From Pseudobutyrivibrio sp. (GTDB taxonomy: Bacteria > Bacillota > Clostridia > Lachnospirales > Lachnospiraceae), in NCBI GenBank assembly GCA_024697025.1, contig JAILGH010000105.1, positions 1 through 44,444 of the forward strand: 44,444 nt of DNA, written 5' to 3'. The notes beneath the pieces were generated by a model. That model was not told where the DNA came from and did not search any database. It saw only the letters and a list, made by a program, of their open reading frames with translations. This document shows, one piece after another, positions 15,078-23,924 of this stretch. The translations under genes were made by a program, and so were the position numbers. Each line of letters starts with the position of its first letter. The first letter of the stretch is position 1.

Positions 15078-15797
15078 GATTTTCTTGGCATTTGCTATGC
15101 GCTCCGCCGTAGGAGATTCTACTCCATCAAGGCGGTAAGGGATGCCCATATCCTTGTACTTTGCAATGCCTAAAGTGTGATATGGCAACACTTCAACACG
15201 CTCAACAGTCTTGAGAGAGTCGATAAATTCACGAGTACGCTTTAGGTACTCGTCATTGTCGCTTCCGCCGGGTACAAGTACGTGGCGAATCCACATTTTT
15301 ACACCCATATCAGACATTTCACGTGCCATCTGAAGAATGTTTTCATTGTCGACACCCGTGAGCTCTTTGTGAGCCTGTGGGTCGATATTTTTAATGTCAA
15401 AAAGTACAGTGTCTGTGAGGCTCATAAGCTCTTTCCACTTGCTGTAGAATGGCTCTTCATGAGTAAATGGTTGGCCGGCAGTATCAATGCAGGTGTTGAT
15501 GCCCATGGCCTTGGCCTTCTTAAATAAATCCAAAACAAAATCAATCTGAAGCAAAGGTTCACCGCCGCTGACGGTAATGCCACCTTCATTCTTCCAATAA
15601 GGCTTGAATCTAAGAGCCTTTTTCAAAAGCTCATCTGCAGTATATTCCTCACCGCAGCCTTCAGCCCAGGTATCAGGATTGTGACAGAATGCACATCTCA
15701 TCTTGCATCCATTTAAGAAAATCAAGTATCTAACTCCAGGCCCATCCACAGCCCCGAAGCTTTCTAATTTATTTACATATCCGATTACATCACTCAT
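15063..15797 (-). CDS. pflA: Pyruvate formate-lyase activating enzyme
   Basis: A 244-residue radical SAM enzyme with the Cx3Cx2C iron-sulfur motif at C31, C35 and C38 (NGCKMRCAFCHNPD). Further family motifs are GGITVSGGEPLLQ and DIKNIDPQAHKELTGVDN. It uses SAM and a [4Fe-4S] cluster to make the glycyl radical on PflB. It lies downstream of pflB in the same direction, separated by 323 nt with a large palindrome, so it is either distally cotranscribed or has its own promoter. The ATG has GAGG 6 nt upstream. Length is normal for the family. Confidence 0.97.
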   Translation of the reverse strand: MSDVIGYVNKLESFGAVDGPGVRYLIFLNGCKMRCAFCHNPDTWAEGCGEEYTADELLKKALRFKPYWKNEGGITVSGGEPLLQIDFVLDLFKKAKAMGINTCIDTAGQPFTHEEPFYSKWKELMSLTDTVLFDIKNIDPQAHKELTGVDNENILQMAREMSDMGVKMWIRHVLVPGGSDNDEYLKRTREFIDSLKTVERVEVLPYHTLGIAKYKDMGIPYRLDGVESPTAERIANAKKILGAE

Positions 15798-15950
15798 AAA
15801 TTACCTCATAAATACAATGCTATATTCCCCCTAGCAGCCAGATGGAGGGATATTTTAGTTCTTTCAACTAAGCTCTTTAATCCCTTAGAACTATGATTTT
15901 TATCTAGAACCATACCATATAAATCCTTGGAGGGGTATAGAAAGAATAAA

Positions 15951-16093
15951 GCCAAGAGATATATCTAACTGCATTAGCAGACCTTAGAGCGCCGTCCCTA
16001 CTTGGCAGACATATTTATATGACTGCCTATGTAGGGCAACGAGCGCGGCCAGAGCGAAAGCGTGTCTGCTAAGCAGTGGATATATTTCTTGGC
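15951..16093. repeat. 143-nt imperfect palindrome between pflB and pflA
   Basis: The ends GCCAAGAGATATATC (15951-15965) and GATATATTTCTTGGC (16079-16093) are complementary apart from one G-U. Inside, ACTGC-A-TTAGCAGAC pairs with GTCTGCTAAGCAGT (one bulge), continuing the stem to about 30 bp. Further in, GCGC pairs with GCGC, CCCTAC with GTAGGG and GGCAG with CTGCC. No target-site duplication or transposase was seen. It may be a MITE-like repeat or a structured RNA in the pflB-pflA transcript. The rest of the 323-nt gap (15798-15950) holds only weak hairpins. Confidence 0.8.
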
Positions 16094-16120
16094 TGTAGGT
16101 TACTTGTTACCTAAAAAATC

Positions 16121-18379
16121 TTAAAGAGCCTCGTGGCAAGTACGAGAAATTACATCCATCTGCTGCTCCTTAGTTAAGTCGATGAACTTAACTGCGTAGC
16201 CAGATACACGGATTGTAAAGTTAGCGTACTCAGGCTTCTCTGGATGCTCCATAGCATCGATAAGCTTTTCTTTACCAAATACGTTTACGTTAAGGTGATG
16301 AGCACCCTGATCGAAGTAACCATCAAGAACGTTAACAAGGTTGTTAGTACGCTCTTCATCAGTGTGTCCAAGAGCACCTGGGTTGATTGTCTGTGTATTT
16401 GAAATACCATCAAGAGCCTCTTCATAAGGAAGCTTAGCAACAGAGTTGAGGGAAGCGATAAGACCGTTAACCTCAGCACCGTATGATGGGTTAGCACCTG
16501 GTGAAAGTGGCTCACCAGCTGGACGTCCATCTGGAAGAGCACCAGTAGCCTTACCATAAACTACGTTAGAAGTAATTGTAAGGATTGATGTTGTAGGCTC
16601 TGAATCTCTGTATGTATGGATGTGACGAAGTTTTTCCATAAATGTACGAAGAAGCCAGATTGCGATTTCATCAGCTCTGTCATCATCGTTACCGTAACGA
16701 GGGAAGTCACCTTCGATTTCGAAATCCTTTGTGATTCCGTTCTCATCTCTAATAGCCTTAACCTTTGCATACTTGATAGCTGAAAGTGAATCTACACAGT
16801 GTGAGAATCCAGCGATACCTGTAGCAAATGAACGGCGTACATGTGTATCGATAAGAGCCATCTGGCATGCCTCATAGTAGTACTTGTCGTGCATGTAGTG
16901 AATCATGTTAAGAGTACCAACATAGAGGTGTGCAAGCCAATCCATCATCTGGTCGAACTTCTGCATAACCTCATCGTAGTCAAGGTACTCAGCTGTGATA
17001 GCCTTGTACTCAGGACCCACCTGGTCGCCTGACTTCTCATCAACACCACCGTTGATAGCGTAAAGTAAGCACTTAGCAAGGTTTGCTCTAGCACCGAAGA
17101 ACTGAAGCTCCTTACCTGTCTCTGTAGCAGATACACAGCAGCAGATTGAGTAATCATCGCCCCATGTAACACGCATTACATCATCGTTCTCGTACTGGAT
17201 AGAAGATGTAGTAACAGAAATCTTTGAAGCGTACTTCTTGAAGTTCTCAGGAAGACGGCTTGAATACATAACTGTAAGGTTTGGCTCTGGTGAAGGACCC
17301 ATGTTTTCAAGTGTGTGAAGGAATCTGTAGCAAGTCTTTGTAACTTGGTGACGACCATCAAGACCGATACCACCAACTTCAAGTGTTGCCCAAACTGGGT
17401 CACCAGAGAAGAGCTGGTTGTAAGACTCGATACGAGCAAACTTAACCATACGGCACTTCATAGTGAAGTGGTCTATGATTTCCTGTGCCTCTGCCTCTGT
17501 GATGATTCCCTTTGCAAGGTCACGTGTAAAGTAGATATCAAGGAATGTAGATACACGACCTACAGACATAGCAGCACCATTTTGAGTCTTGATAGCTGCA
17601 AGATATCCGAAGTATAACCACTGTGCAGCCTCTTTAGCTGTTCCAGCTGGCTTAGAAATGTCGATGCCGTAAATAGCAGCCATTTCCTTCATGCCTTTAA
17701 GAGCATTAATCTGGTCTGTGATTTCCTCACGAAGCTGGAAGTCGTAGCGACGCATACCCTGACGAGCTGTTGCTGCGAAATCTGCCTGCTTCTTTTCGAT
17801 GAGGTAGTCGATACCGTAAAGAGCTACACGACGGTAGTCACCTACGATACGTCCACGACCGTATGTATCAGGAAGACCTGTAAGAATCTTGTTGTGACGA
17901 GCCTTCTTCATCTCTGGTGTGTAGATGTCGAATACGCCCTGGTTGTGTGTCTTGTGATATTTAGTAAAAATCTCATGAAGCTTCTCGCTTGGCTCATAGC
18001 CATACATCTTGCATGACTGCTCAGCCATTGTGATACCACCGAATGGCATGAAAGCTCTCTTAAGAGGCTTGTCTGTCTGAAGACCAACAATCTGCTCTAA
18101 ATCCTTTGTCTCCTCAGCGATGTAGCCTGGTCCATAAGATGTAAGTGAAGAAACAATTTCTGTCTCCATATCAAGTACGCCACCTTTAGCACGCTCAGCT
18201 GCCTGAAGCTCCTGAAGCTTGCCCCAAAGAGTGTTAGTAGCCTCTGTAGGGTCTGCTAAGAATGACTCGTCTCCATCGTATGGAGTGTAATTCTTTTGGA
18301 TGAAATCGCGAACGTCGATGTTGTCTTTCCAAACACGACCTTCAAATCCATCCCACTGTGCGAAATCGTGATTTGCCAT
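16121..18379 (-). CDS. pflB: Pyruvate formate-lyase (formate C-acetyltransferase)
   Basis: A 752-residue glycyl radical enzyme that converts pyruvate and CoA to acetyl-CoA and formate, the core of anaerobic pyruvate use. The active-site cysteines are C414-C415 in [15 protein letters not shown]; the radical glycine is G727 in RVSGYAVKF near the C-terminus. The start is the ATG at 18379 ([14 protein letters not shown]), with AAGGGA upstream; the frame stays open 46 codons further but lacks a site and is not conserved-looking. Codon choice is that of a highly expressed gene. The upstream region holds two dyads that could control redox response. Confidence 0.98.
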   Translation of the reverse strand: MANHDFAQWDGFEGRVWKDNIDVRDFIQKNYTPYDGDESFLADPTEATNTLWGKLQELQAAERAKGGVLDMETEIVSSLTSYGPGYIAEETKDLEQIVGLQTDKPLKRAFMPFGGITMAEQSCKMYGYEPSEKLHEIFTKYHKTHNQGVFDIYTPEMKKARHNKILTGLPDTYGRGRIVGDYRRVALYGIDYLIEKKQADFAATARQGMRRYDFQLREEITDQINALKGMKEMAAIYGIDISKPAGTAKEAAQWLYFGYLAAIKTQNGAAMSVGRVSTFLDIYFTRDLAKGIITEAEAQEIIDHFTMKCRMVKFARIESYNQLFSGDPVWATLEVGGIGLDGRHQVTKTCYRFLHTLENMGPSPEPNLTVMYSSRLPENFKKYASKISVTTSSIQYENDDVMRVTWGDDYSICCCVSATETGKELQFFGARANLAKCLLYAINGGVDEKSGDQVGPEYKAITAEYLDYDEVMQKFDQMMDWLAHLYVGTLNMIHYMHDKYYYEACQMALIDTHVRRSFATGIAGFSHCVDSLSAIKYAKVKAIRDENGITKDFEIEGDFPRYGNDDDRADEIAIWLLRTFMEKLRHIHTYRDSEPTTSILTITSNVVYGKATGALPDGRPAGEPLSPGANPSYGAEVNGLIASLNSVAKLPYEEALDGISNTQTINPGALGHTDEERTNNLVNVLDGYFDQGAHHLNVNVFGKEKLIDAMEHPEKPEYANFTIRVSGYAVKFIDLTKEQQMDVISRTCHEAL

Positions 18380-18436
18380 TATATTACCGTCCCTTCTTAT
18401 TAAAAAAATAAATAATACACAAGCCAATTGGGGTTG

Positions 18437-18518
18437 GTTAGGTACACCTAACGCTGGCTCAAAGATAATATACCACAGACTTGATAGATTTTTAACAATG
18501 TATTCATTTAAATACATT
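18437..18518 (-). promoter_or_regulatory. pflB promoter with two dyads
   Basis: On the minus strand TGGTATATT gives an extended -10 box (TATATT at 18472-18467), placing the start near 18460. A 7-2-7 dyad GTTAGGTACACCTAAC (18437-18452) lies in the leader, framed by AGCCA and TGGCT. AATGTATT-N6-AATACATT (18497-18518) lies upstream, next to a TTGTTA that looks like half of a Rex site. The 2-nt centre makes the first dyad more likely a DNA operator than an RNA hairpin. Confidence 0.55.
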
Positions 18519-18560
18519 ATTATTGTGTATTTCTATAAGAACATTCGGTAATCAATTTAT

Positions 18561-19436
18561 TTATTCAAACAAATCCTTCGCATCTTCGCTATTAACATCT
18601 AAGCAACCAACGGAATTACCGTCTTTATCTTCAAATCCAATCCAGCCGTTTTCGTCATAGTAGCTTGGATATATTTTGTCACCTGCTTTAAGCTGCTTTG
18701 GCTCTTCGCCAGACTCATCCATACTTAGTTTGGTGTCAGCCTTTAAAGTGAAAGGCTTTGCATCAATAATAGTCTGAGCCTTATTCATTCCAGCTTCTGG
18801 CTCAAAATCAGAGCTTTCATCGCCGGTAAAATAATAAGCATCAGCAACCTCTAAAGTTTCAAAGCATTCTACCTCTTTTTTCAAATATAAATATCCGTCA
18901 GTGATTTCGTGTACAAGCTCACCGGAAAATTCCTGTACCTTTTCAAGTGAGGAGTCCTCCACCTTAAATACAGAAGTTGAACGCTTGCCTGCATCACCTT
19001 CTATTGATACGAAAACATAGTTGCTGTCCGCTTTATGAGCAAAATAATAGGTGACATCCATGGTCATAAAGGTTATAAAATCATCCTCTGTAAATAGGCT
19101 TGATGTCTGGTCGTTGATTTTTACATCGTAAACATCATAACCATAGGAGCTTGTGTCCTTTTCATTTAACACAAGTGAGAGTTCATCATCCTGGCCATCC
19201 TTATCTATATCTGCTTTCTCAACCTTGTCCGTAGTTAATTCCATAGTAAAGAAGTCTCCCTCTTGAGACTGTAAATCAGAATCATCCTCAGAGTCAGGGG
19301 TTTCTACGGTATCATCCTGTGGTGTTTCAATTTCGGCAGAGGGTTGTTCATCCTCTGGGATTTGGTTGGTTCCGCAAGCAGAAAGTAGTGACATAGCAAG
19401 TGTAAGTGTTATTGTCTGTAAAAATTTTCTTTTCAT
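18561..19436 (-). CDS. Lipoprotein with C-terminal SH3-like region
   Basis: A 291-residue lipoprotein. The signal peptide ends in the lipobox LLSAC, and a long acidic Glu/Asp/Thr linker follows. The central domain (SYGYDVYDVKINDQ and later) resembles a beta-rich calcium or FG-GAP-like segment (DIDKDGQDDEL). The end (KLSMDESGEEPKQLKAGDKI, then GWIGFEDKDG) resembles a bacterial SH3 fold. The start ATG 19436 is 6 nt from AAGGAGG; a second ATG lies one codon upstream. It follows another lipoprotein gene by 86 nt in the same direction. Function unknown; surface-exposed on the membrane. Confidence 0.75.
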   Translation of the reverse strand: MKRKFLQTITLTLAMSLLSACGTNQIPEDEQPSAEIETPQDDTVETPDSEDDSDLQSQEGDFFTMELTTDKVEKADIDKDGQDDELSLVLNEKDTSSYGYDVYDVKINDQTSSLFTEDDFITFMTMDVTYYFAHKADSNYVFVSIEGDAGKRSTSVFKVEDSSLEKVQEFSGELVHEITDGYLYLKKEVECFETLEVADAYYFTGDESSDFEPEAGMNKAQTIIDAKPFTLKADTKLSMDESGEEPKQLKAGDKIYPSYYDENGWIGFEDKDGNSVGCLDVNSEDAKDLFE

Positions 19437-19522
19437 CATTATCCTCCTTGTGCCAGTTAAAAAATTACTGGACTTAAACTGTGCATTAACAGTGATAGTA
19501 AAAGTTGATTCTCCGATAGCCA

Positions 19523-20359
19523 TTACTCAAGGTGCTCAAGCTTATATGTAGAATCCTCCACACGGACTACCGCATATCCGGCCTCGTTCTTCTCATAATC
19601 TGAGTCTTTAGAAGCCTCCTCCTGTGTCAGACTGTAGTCAATTTCCTTGCCTGATAGATATGCATCCAAATCAAGAGAGTAGCTATTATAATAAAGTTTG
19701 AGCCTGTCATCACCTAAATCCTCCACTTTAGAAATAAGTGAAAAACCTGTATAAGCTTCTCCGTCACCGCCAGGTAGATAAAGGTATCCATCCTCATAAA
19801 AGAAGCTGCGAAGCTCTCCGTTCTCGGTCTTTACTCCCTTTAGGTCCTCATCCTTGAATGTAAAGCCAAGATATTTATCAGTGATAAAGTTTAGATTATC
19901 AAGACTGATTCTTGTTTCAAAGAATTCGTACTTTTTGTCCTTCAGTTGGTGGTATTCCAAAAATTCATTTTTGTTGATGTTAGACCAGGTATGGGCCCAC
20001 CATAATATGGCGTGTAAATCCCGATTATCCTTATCATATTCAGTTAGGCCTGCTTCAGAAAAATTGCTCAAGAATACGTTCATTTTCTTGCGAGTACTTG
20101 CATCCACGGTTATTTCTTTGCCGGATGGTTCAGAATACTCACTTGAACTACTAGAATCAGCTGCAGAAGTCTCCTCTGTGTCCGCACCAGAGTTGTCTTG
20201 GGAAATTGTTGTCTCGTCAGCATCTTCCAATTCTTCATCTGTAACATCACTTCCTATTACTTCAACGTCTGGTGAAGCTGGTTCCTGTTTGTCAGTACAA
20301 CCTAAAAGTGAAATCGCAAAAATTGAAACTGCCAACATTGGTATGAATCTTTTTTTCAT
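19523..20359 (-). CDS. Lipoprotein of unknown function
   Basis: A 278-residue protein with signal peptide MKKRFIPMLAVSIFAISLLGC (lipobox LLGC), a Ser/Glu/Thr-rich acidic linker (about 22-85) and a globular domain. The globular part contains an aromatic helix (DLHAILWWAHTWSNINKNEF) and beta strands. I do not recognise the domain. GGAGGAT is 6 nt before ATG 20359. It lies ahead of a second lipoprotein gene and probably shares its transcript. Confidence 0.72.
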   Translation of the reverse strand: MKKRFIPMLAVSIFAISLLGCTDKQEPASPDVEVIGSDVTDEELEDADETTISQDNSGADTEETSAADSSSSSEYSEPSGKEITVDASTRKKMNVFLSNFSEAGLTEYDKDNRDLHAILWWAHTWSNINKNEFLEYHQLKDKKYEFFETRISLDNLNFITDKYLGFTFKDEDLKGVKTENGELRSFFYEDGYLYLPGGDGEAYTGFSLISKVEDLGDDRLKLYYNSYSLDLDAYLSGKEIDYSLTQEEASKDSDYEKNEAGYAVVRVEDSTYKLEHLE

Positions 20360-20392
20360 AATTTTATCCTCCATTATTCTCACTATATAATG

Positions 20393-20421
20393 AGGATAGA
20401 ATAGTTTTAAAGGAGTGTCAA
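20393..20421 (-). promoter_or_regulatory. Putative promoter of the tandem lipoprotein genes
   Basis: On the minus strand TTGACA (20421-20416) is followed after 17 nt by TATCCT (20398-20393), a weak -10 box. The spacing and the perfect -35 support it; TATATA just downstream is an alternative. Confidence 0.4.
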
Positions 20422-20499
20422 ATTATCATGCTTTTGGATATATTTTTATCAAGAGTTTGTGTTAGAATGTTAGAGACGATAAGAAAATGGAGATAATAA

Positions 20500-21408
20500 G
20501 TGAGCACGACTACTAAACAGACCACTAAGAAAAAAGGACCTAGTCAGACAGCACCAGCCGGATTCAAGGGAAAGAATCAGGCTTTTTTGGATGCAGAATA
20601 TTTGAGCACCCGGTATAAAAAGAGCTCTATCGAGGATGTCATCTCGGTTGGAGTGGTAATTACTAACCCAGAGCACCAGGAGTTGGATAGATTCTACTCT
20701 ACAGTTCAGCTTACCAGAGGGCACAAGCTTCCGCCTTTGATTGTGGAGCTTACGGGTCTTACCAACGAGGAGTTGGAGTTTGCCCCTACCTATGAGGAGG
20801 TCATGACAGAGCTTATTGCCCGTATCAAGAAATGGCAGGTTGGTAAAATCTGCGTTTGGGGCGGCGATAAAAATAGTTTTCAACGTGACTTCGAGGCGAG
20901 AAATCTCGAGAAGCCTTTAAAGAGAAGCGTTGCAAAGTTTATCAGCACCTTTGAGAACATTCAAAAGGAGGTAAGCCTTGATGTGACGGGGGGAATAGAT
21001 GCCAATCTTTCTCTTGCAGATTTAAAGACTATCTGCGGTCTTGGCGGATATGTGGCCCACAATGCCTTAAACGATGCGGAGGATATGCTTGAGTGCATTC
21101 GTATCATAGAGACTGACCGCATGAAATACGACGGCGTTGAGGCAGCAGAGTACAAGCGCTTCCGTGGAGAATACGTCAAGAACAGAAGCTTTGGAGATGT
21201 CCTTGAGGATGAGGACCTTGTCATCGAGTCAAAGCTTGGTGAGGAGTTTTATGCCGAGCTAAAGAAGAGGGGATTTGAGGAAGATCCTAAGACCAAAGCC
21301 TTTATGGATGATTTGGGCTTCTTGCTTGGAAAGGGAAGCGTATATATGGGTACCTTCTCAGAAATGATTACAGAACAAGAAAATGATGCTTCAAATCAAT
21401 CAAAGTGA
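20500..21408 (+). CDS. DEDDh-type 3'-5' exonuclease
   Basis: A 302-residue cytoplasmic protein of the DnaQ/RNase T superfamily. LDAEYL supplies the first D-x-E; HNALNDAEDM supplies the H and D of the DEDDh site. PPLIVELTGLTNEEL matches the conserved block of such exonucleases. It has a basic, disordered N-terminus and an extra C-terminal helical region of about 80 residues that I do not recognise. The start is GTG 20500, with GGAG 7 nt upstream. The substrate (DNA or RNA) cannot be told. It ends at a bidirectional terminator shared with the convergent lipoprotein gene. Confidence 0.85.
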   Translation: MSTTTKQTTKKKGPSQTAPAGFKGKNQAFLDAEYLSTRYKKSSIEDVISVGVVITNPEHQELDRFYSTVQLTRGHKLPPLIVELTGLTNEELEFAPTYEEVMTELIARIKKWQVGKICVWGGDKNSFQRDFEARNLEKPLKRSVAKFISTFENIQKEVSLDVTGGIDANLSLADLKTICGLGGYVAHNALNDAEDMLECIRIIETDRMKYDGVEAAEYKRFRGEYVKNRSFGDVLEDEDLVIESKLGEEFYAELKKRGFEEDPKTKAFMDDLGFLLGKGSVYMGTFSEMITEQENDASNQSK

Positions 21409-21427
21409 TGGTTTAGAATATTAAGAA

Positions 21428-21465
21428 AAGACCAGGGATTATTTCCCTGGTCTTGTTTTTTCTTT
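21428..21465. terminator. Bidirectional terminator
   Basis: AAGACCAGGGA (21428-21438) pairs with TCCCTGGTCTT (21444-21454); T-rich tracts on both strands allow it to end both convergent genes. The stem contains the last codons of the minus-strand lipoprotein gene. Confidence 0.85.
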
Positions 21466-22068
21466 AAGTTCAAATATTAATGAAGAAACTGTATTGTCAC
21501 TCTTGCTTAATTCAAAAGAAATATGAGTCTGGTCAAGGACTTCACCGCCCTTAAAGCCCAGGCTTTCATCATTGGAAGGGGTGACAGTAATGTTTCTTCC
21601 GTCAACGGCATATGTGCCGGTACCCTCTATAGTTTCAAGCTGTGCTACAAAGGCCTCTATAATTGATTCCTTTGACTCTTCATAGGACTCCTGGAAAAGC
21701 TTCTCCACATCAGCTGTGGATTCTAATCCGTAAAACTTGGCAAAGGACTCAGGATCTCCGCCGACGTAGGATTCATAGGATTTATCGATGTTAACATCCA
21801 TAAGCTCTGCGATTGAAGCCTTGGTTGTTTCTGGATTCAACTCTATCTTGTAGGAGCCATCTTTCGTTAGCTCCAGATTAAACTCCACCTCTGTACCTGA
21901 AAGGAAATCGTAGCCTTCATTGGAAAGCTCAGCTCGTTCATCCTCTGAGCTGACAGCGCCAAATGATGTAAGAACGTTATATTTTCCTGAAATATCACGG
22001 GTGCAGCCTACAAACAATGCGGAAACAATAACCATTAATGCGAATAATACTGCAAACTTCTTTTTCAT
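21439..22068 (-). CDS. Lipoprotein of unknown function
   Basis: A 209-residue protein with signal peptide MKKKFAVLFALMVIVSALFVGC (lipobox LFVGC). An acidic, mostly beta N-terminal half is followed by helices (about 100-150) and a GTGTYAVDGRNITVTPSND stretch like the calycin-type strands of small extracytoplasmic proteins. Function unknown. AAGGAGA is 8 nt before ATG 22068. The last residues (TRPGK) and the stop are encoded inside the terminator hairpin. Confidence 0.75.
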   Translation of the reverse strand: MKKKFAVLFALMVIVSALFVGCTRDISGKYNVLTSFGAVSSEDERAELSNEGYDFLSGTEVEFNLELTKDGSYKIELNPETTKASIAELMDVNIDKSYESYVGGDPESFAKFYGLESTADVEKLFQESYEESKESIIEAFVAQLETIEGTGTYAVDGRNITVTPSNDESLGFKGGEVLDQTHISFELSKSDNTVSSLIFELKEKTRPGK

Positions 22069-22159
22069 AAAAACACTCTCCTTCACGTAGAATCGATTAA
22101 CAATCTACCATAAAGGAGAGGACATGTAAATACATTATTAAATTGTAGCAAGTATAATG

Positions 22160-23371
22160 TTAGCGGCTAACGTATACTGGCAAGCCATCCTTGTACTCAA
22201 CGTCTGGGAGACCTATTACAAGTGGCTTTAAGTACATTACCATGTCGCTTGTGACACCGTTGTGCTCAGGATTAATCCAGCTCTGTGGAACCTCCTTTGC
22301 CTCGTTGGCAATGTCATGAATCTTGGCATAGTCATACTTAATCTCGTAAGGTGCGTTGCTGATGCGCTGCATTGTAACCATTGCGCCAGTAACACCTTCC
22401 TCAGCGATGTTTACAGCCTTTTTGCCGATTTCCTCAGACTCGTTGATGTCAGTAAGAGAAGACATGTGAGCAGCTGCACGCTGTAAAACATTAACCTCGA
22501 TTGAACGAACCTTGACGCCGAGCTTATCCTTAACAAGATACTCCAAAGTCTTGCCTGCACCAGAAAGCTGTGCGTGTCCAAAGTTGTCAAGATTGCCGGT
22601 GGCAGCAGAGATGTATTCCCCATTTTTATCCCTGATACCCTCAGAAACTGCTACAACAATGTTGTTCTTTACCTTGAGAAGATTGCTTAAGTCATTGATG
22701 AACTGCTCCTTGTCAAAAGCAACCTCTGGAAGATAGATGAGATCTGGTCCATCGCAGCACTCCGTCTTAGCAAGAGAAGTAGCGGCGGTGAGCCATCCAG
22801 CGTCACGACCCATAACCTCGATTATGGTAACACTAGGATTGTTGTAAATCTGTGCATCAAATATAACTTCCATTGTTGATGTAGCAATGTACTTGGCTGC
22901 AGAACCAAAACCAGGTGTGTGGTCGGTAATGCACAAGTCGTTGTCTACAGTCTTTGGAACACCTACGAACCTGATATCAGAGCCGATAGATGCCGCATAA
23001 GTAGAAAGCTTGTCCACAGTATCCATTGAGTCGTTTCCTCCGATATAGAAGAAAGCCTCGATTTGGTATTTGTCAAATTGTTCAAATAATGTATTATAAA
23101 TGTTATCATTTGAATCAGGTGCAGGTAGCTTAAAGCGACAAGAACCAAGATACATTGCGGGAGTAGTTTTGAGACGCTTTAAGAAATGTGGATCGCTGCT
23201 GACAATGGCAGATAAGTCAATGATGTTATCATCGCGAATACCAAGAATACCGTTGATAGAACCATAGATTTTGTCATAACGAGAGCCTAATGTGCCCTCG
23301 ATAACACCAGCGAGGCTGGCATTGATAGCCACGGTAGGGCCACCAGATTGTGCTACTATTACGTTACCCAT
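22160..23371 (-). CDS. pfp: Pyrophosphate-dependent 6-phosphofructokinase
   Basis: A 403-residue glycolytic enzyme that phosphorylates fructose 6-phosphate, reversibly, with PPi. The N-terminus (GNVIVAQSGGPTVAINASLAG) binds the phosphoryl donor. GGNDS replaces the GGDGS of ATP enzymes, and PKTVDND has the lysine of PPi-type enzymes. MGRDAGWL is also PPi-type. The start is MGNVIVAQ because the family begins there; the frame extends 26 codons upstream without a ribosome site. GGGAGG lies about 11 nt before it. It is divergent from the VanZ-like gene. Confidence 0.93.
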   Translation of the reverse strand: MGNVIVAQSGGPTVAINASLAGVIEGTLGSRYDKIYGSINGILGIRDDNIIDLSAIVSSDPHFLKRLKTTPAMYLGSCRFKLPAPDSNDNIYNTLFEQFDKYQIEAFFYIGGNDSMDTVDKLSTYAASIGSDIRFVGVPKTVDNDLCITDHTPGFGSAAKYIATSTMEVIFDAQIYNNPSVTIIEVMGRDAGWLTAATSLAKTECCDGPDLIYLPEVAFDKEQFINDLSNLLKVKNNIVVAVSEGIRDKNGEYISAATGNLDNFGHAQLSGAGKTLEYLVKDKLGVKVRSIEVNVLQRAAAHMSSLTDINESEEIGKKAVNIAEEGVTGAMVTMQRISNAPYEIKYDYAKIHDIANEAKEVPQSWINPEHNGVTSDMVMYLKPLVIGLPDVEYKDGLPVYVSR

Positions 23372-23441
23372 TTTTTGTAAATCCTCCCGTATTTGGATTA
23401 ATATATTACTAAGCAAGATTTTACCACAGGAGGTTGATTTT

Positions 23442-23834
23442 ATGAACACACTTTTATATCAAATTGTTGATTATATTACAAAAGTACATAATGATTTACT
23501 GACACTTAATGATGCTTATGAAGCAAACTTCACAGATAAGCAACTCCATTTCCTTGTGATTGGTTGCGTCGGCATGGCTATGATTTTTGTTATACACCCA
23601 ATTTTTAAGTTTTTGGCAAACCATGGTGCTGTACTTACAATCAGCTGGATATACGTATTTACGTTGATTGTACTTATGACCTTTGCAATTGAAATTGGCC
23701 AGAAAATCACCCACACCGGTGTCATGGACTTCAACGATATTGTCTTTGGCGTCTGGGGATTTATGCTGATGTTTGCAATCTTTGCGTTGATTAGGTTTAT
23801 CCTGAAAGGGATTGCGAAGCTTTTCAGAAGATAA
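23442..23834 (+). CDS. VanZ-like small membrane protein
   Basis: A 130-residue protein with three hydrophobic segments (about 35-58, 64-85 and 102-124). IEIGQKITHTGVMDFNDIVFGVWGF resembles the E-x-x-Q ... D-x-x-D-x-x-x-x-x-x-G signature of VanZ-like proteins. Function unknown; VanZ itself gives low-level teicoplanin resistance. ATG 23442 was chosen for AGGAGG (23428-23433) 8 nt upstream; an open frame continues upstream into pfp but has no site. Confidence 0.75.
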   Translation: MNTLLYQIVDYITKVHNDLLTLNDAYEANFTDKQLHFLVIGCVGMAMIFVIHPIFKFLANHGAVLTISWIYVFTLIVLMTFAIEIGQKITHTGVMDFNDIVFGVWGFMLMFAIFALIRFILKGIAKLFRR

Positions 23835-23879
23835 TGAAGAGTGTAAGTTTTGAAATTTTAAAGTGAATATATAAAAGGG

Positions 23880-23916
23880 AAGTCCTCGCAGTTTTGGTGC
23901 TGCGAGGACTTTTGGT
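23880..23916. terminator. Bidirectional terminator
   Basis: AAGTCCTCGCAG (23880-23891) pairs perfectly with CTGCGAGGACTT (23900-23911). T tracts lie on both sides. It ends the VanZ-like gene and probably the convergent helical-protein gene. Confidence 0.85.
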
Positions 23917-23924
23917 GTATCTAT

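Noticed and set aside
15951-16093. Insertion sequence between pflB and pflA
   Set aside because: No transposase frame and no target-site duplication; only a palindrome is seen.
18380-18517. Upstream in-frame extension of pflB by 46 codons
   Set aside because: No ribosome site, hydrophobic nonsense-like sequence, and the known family N-terminus begins at 18379; the region holds the promoter.
20470-20883. 137-codon minus-strand frame over the exonuclease gene
   Set aside because: Antisense to a recognised DEDDh exonuclease; no ribosome site or recognisable sequence.
23292-23441. Extension of the VanZ-like gene into pfp
   Set aside because: AGGAGG lies before ATG 23442, and the extension is antisense to the conserved pfp start.
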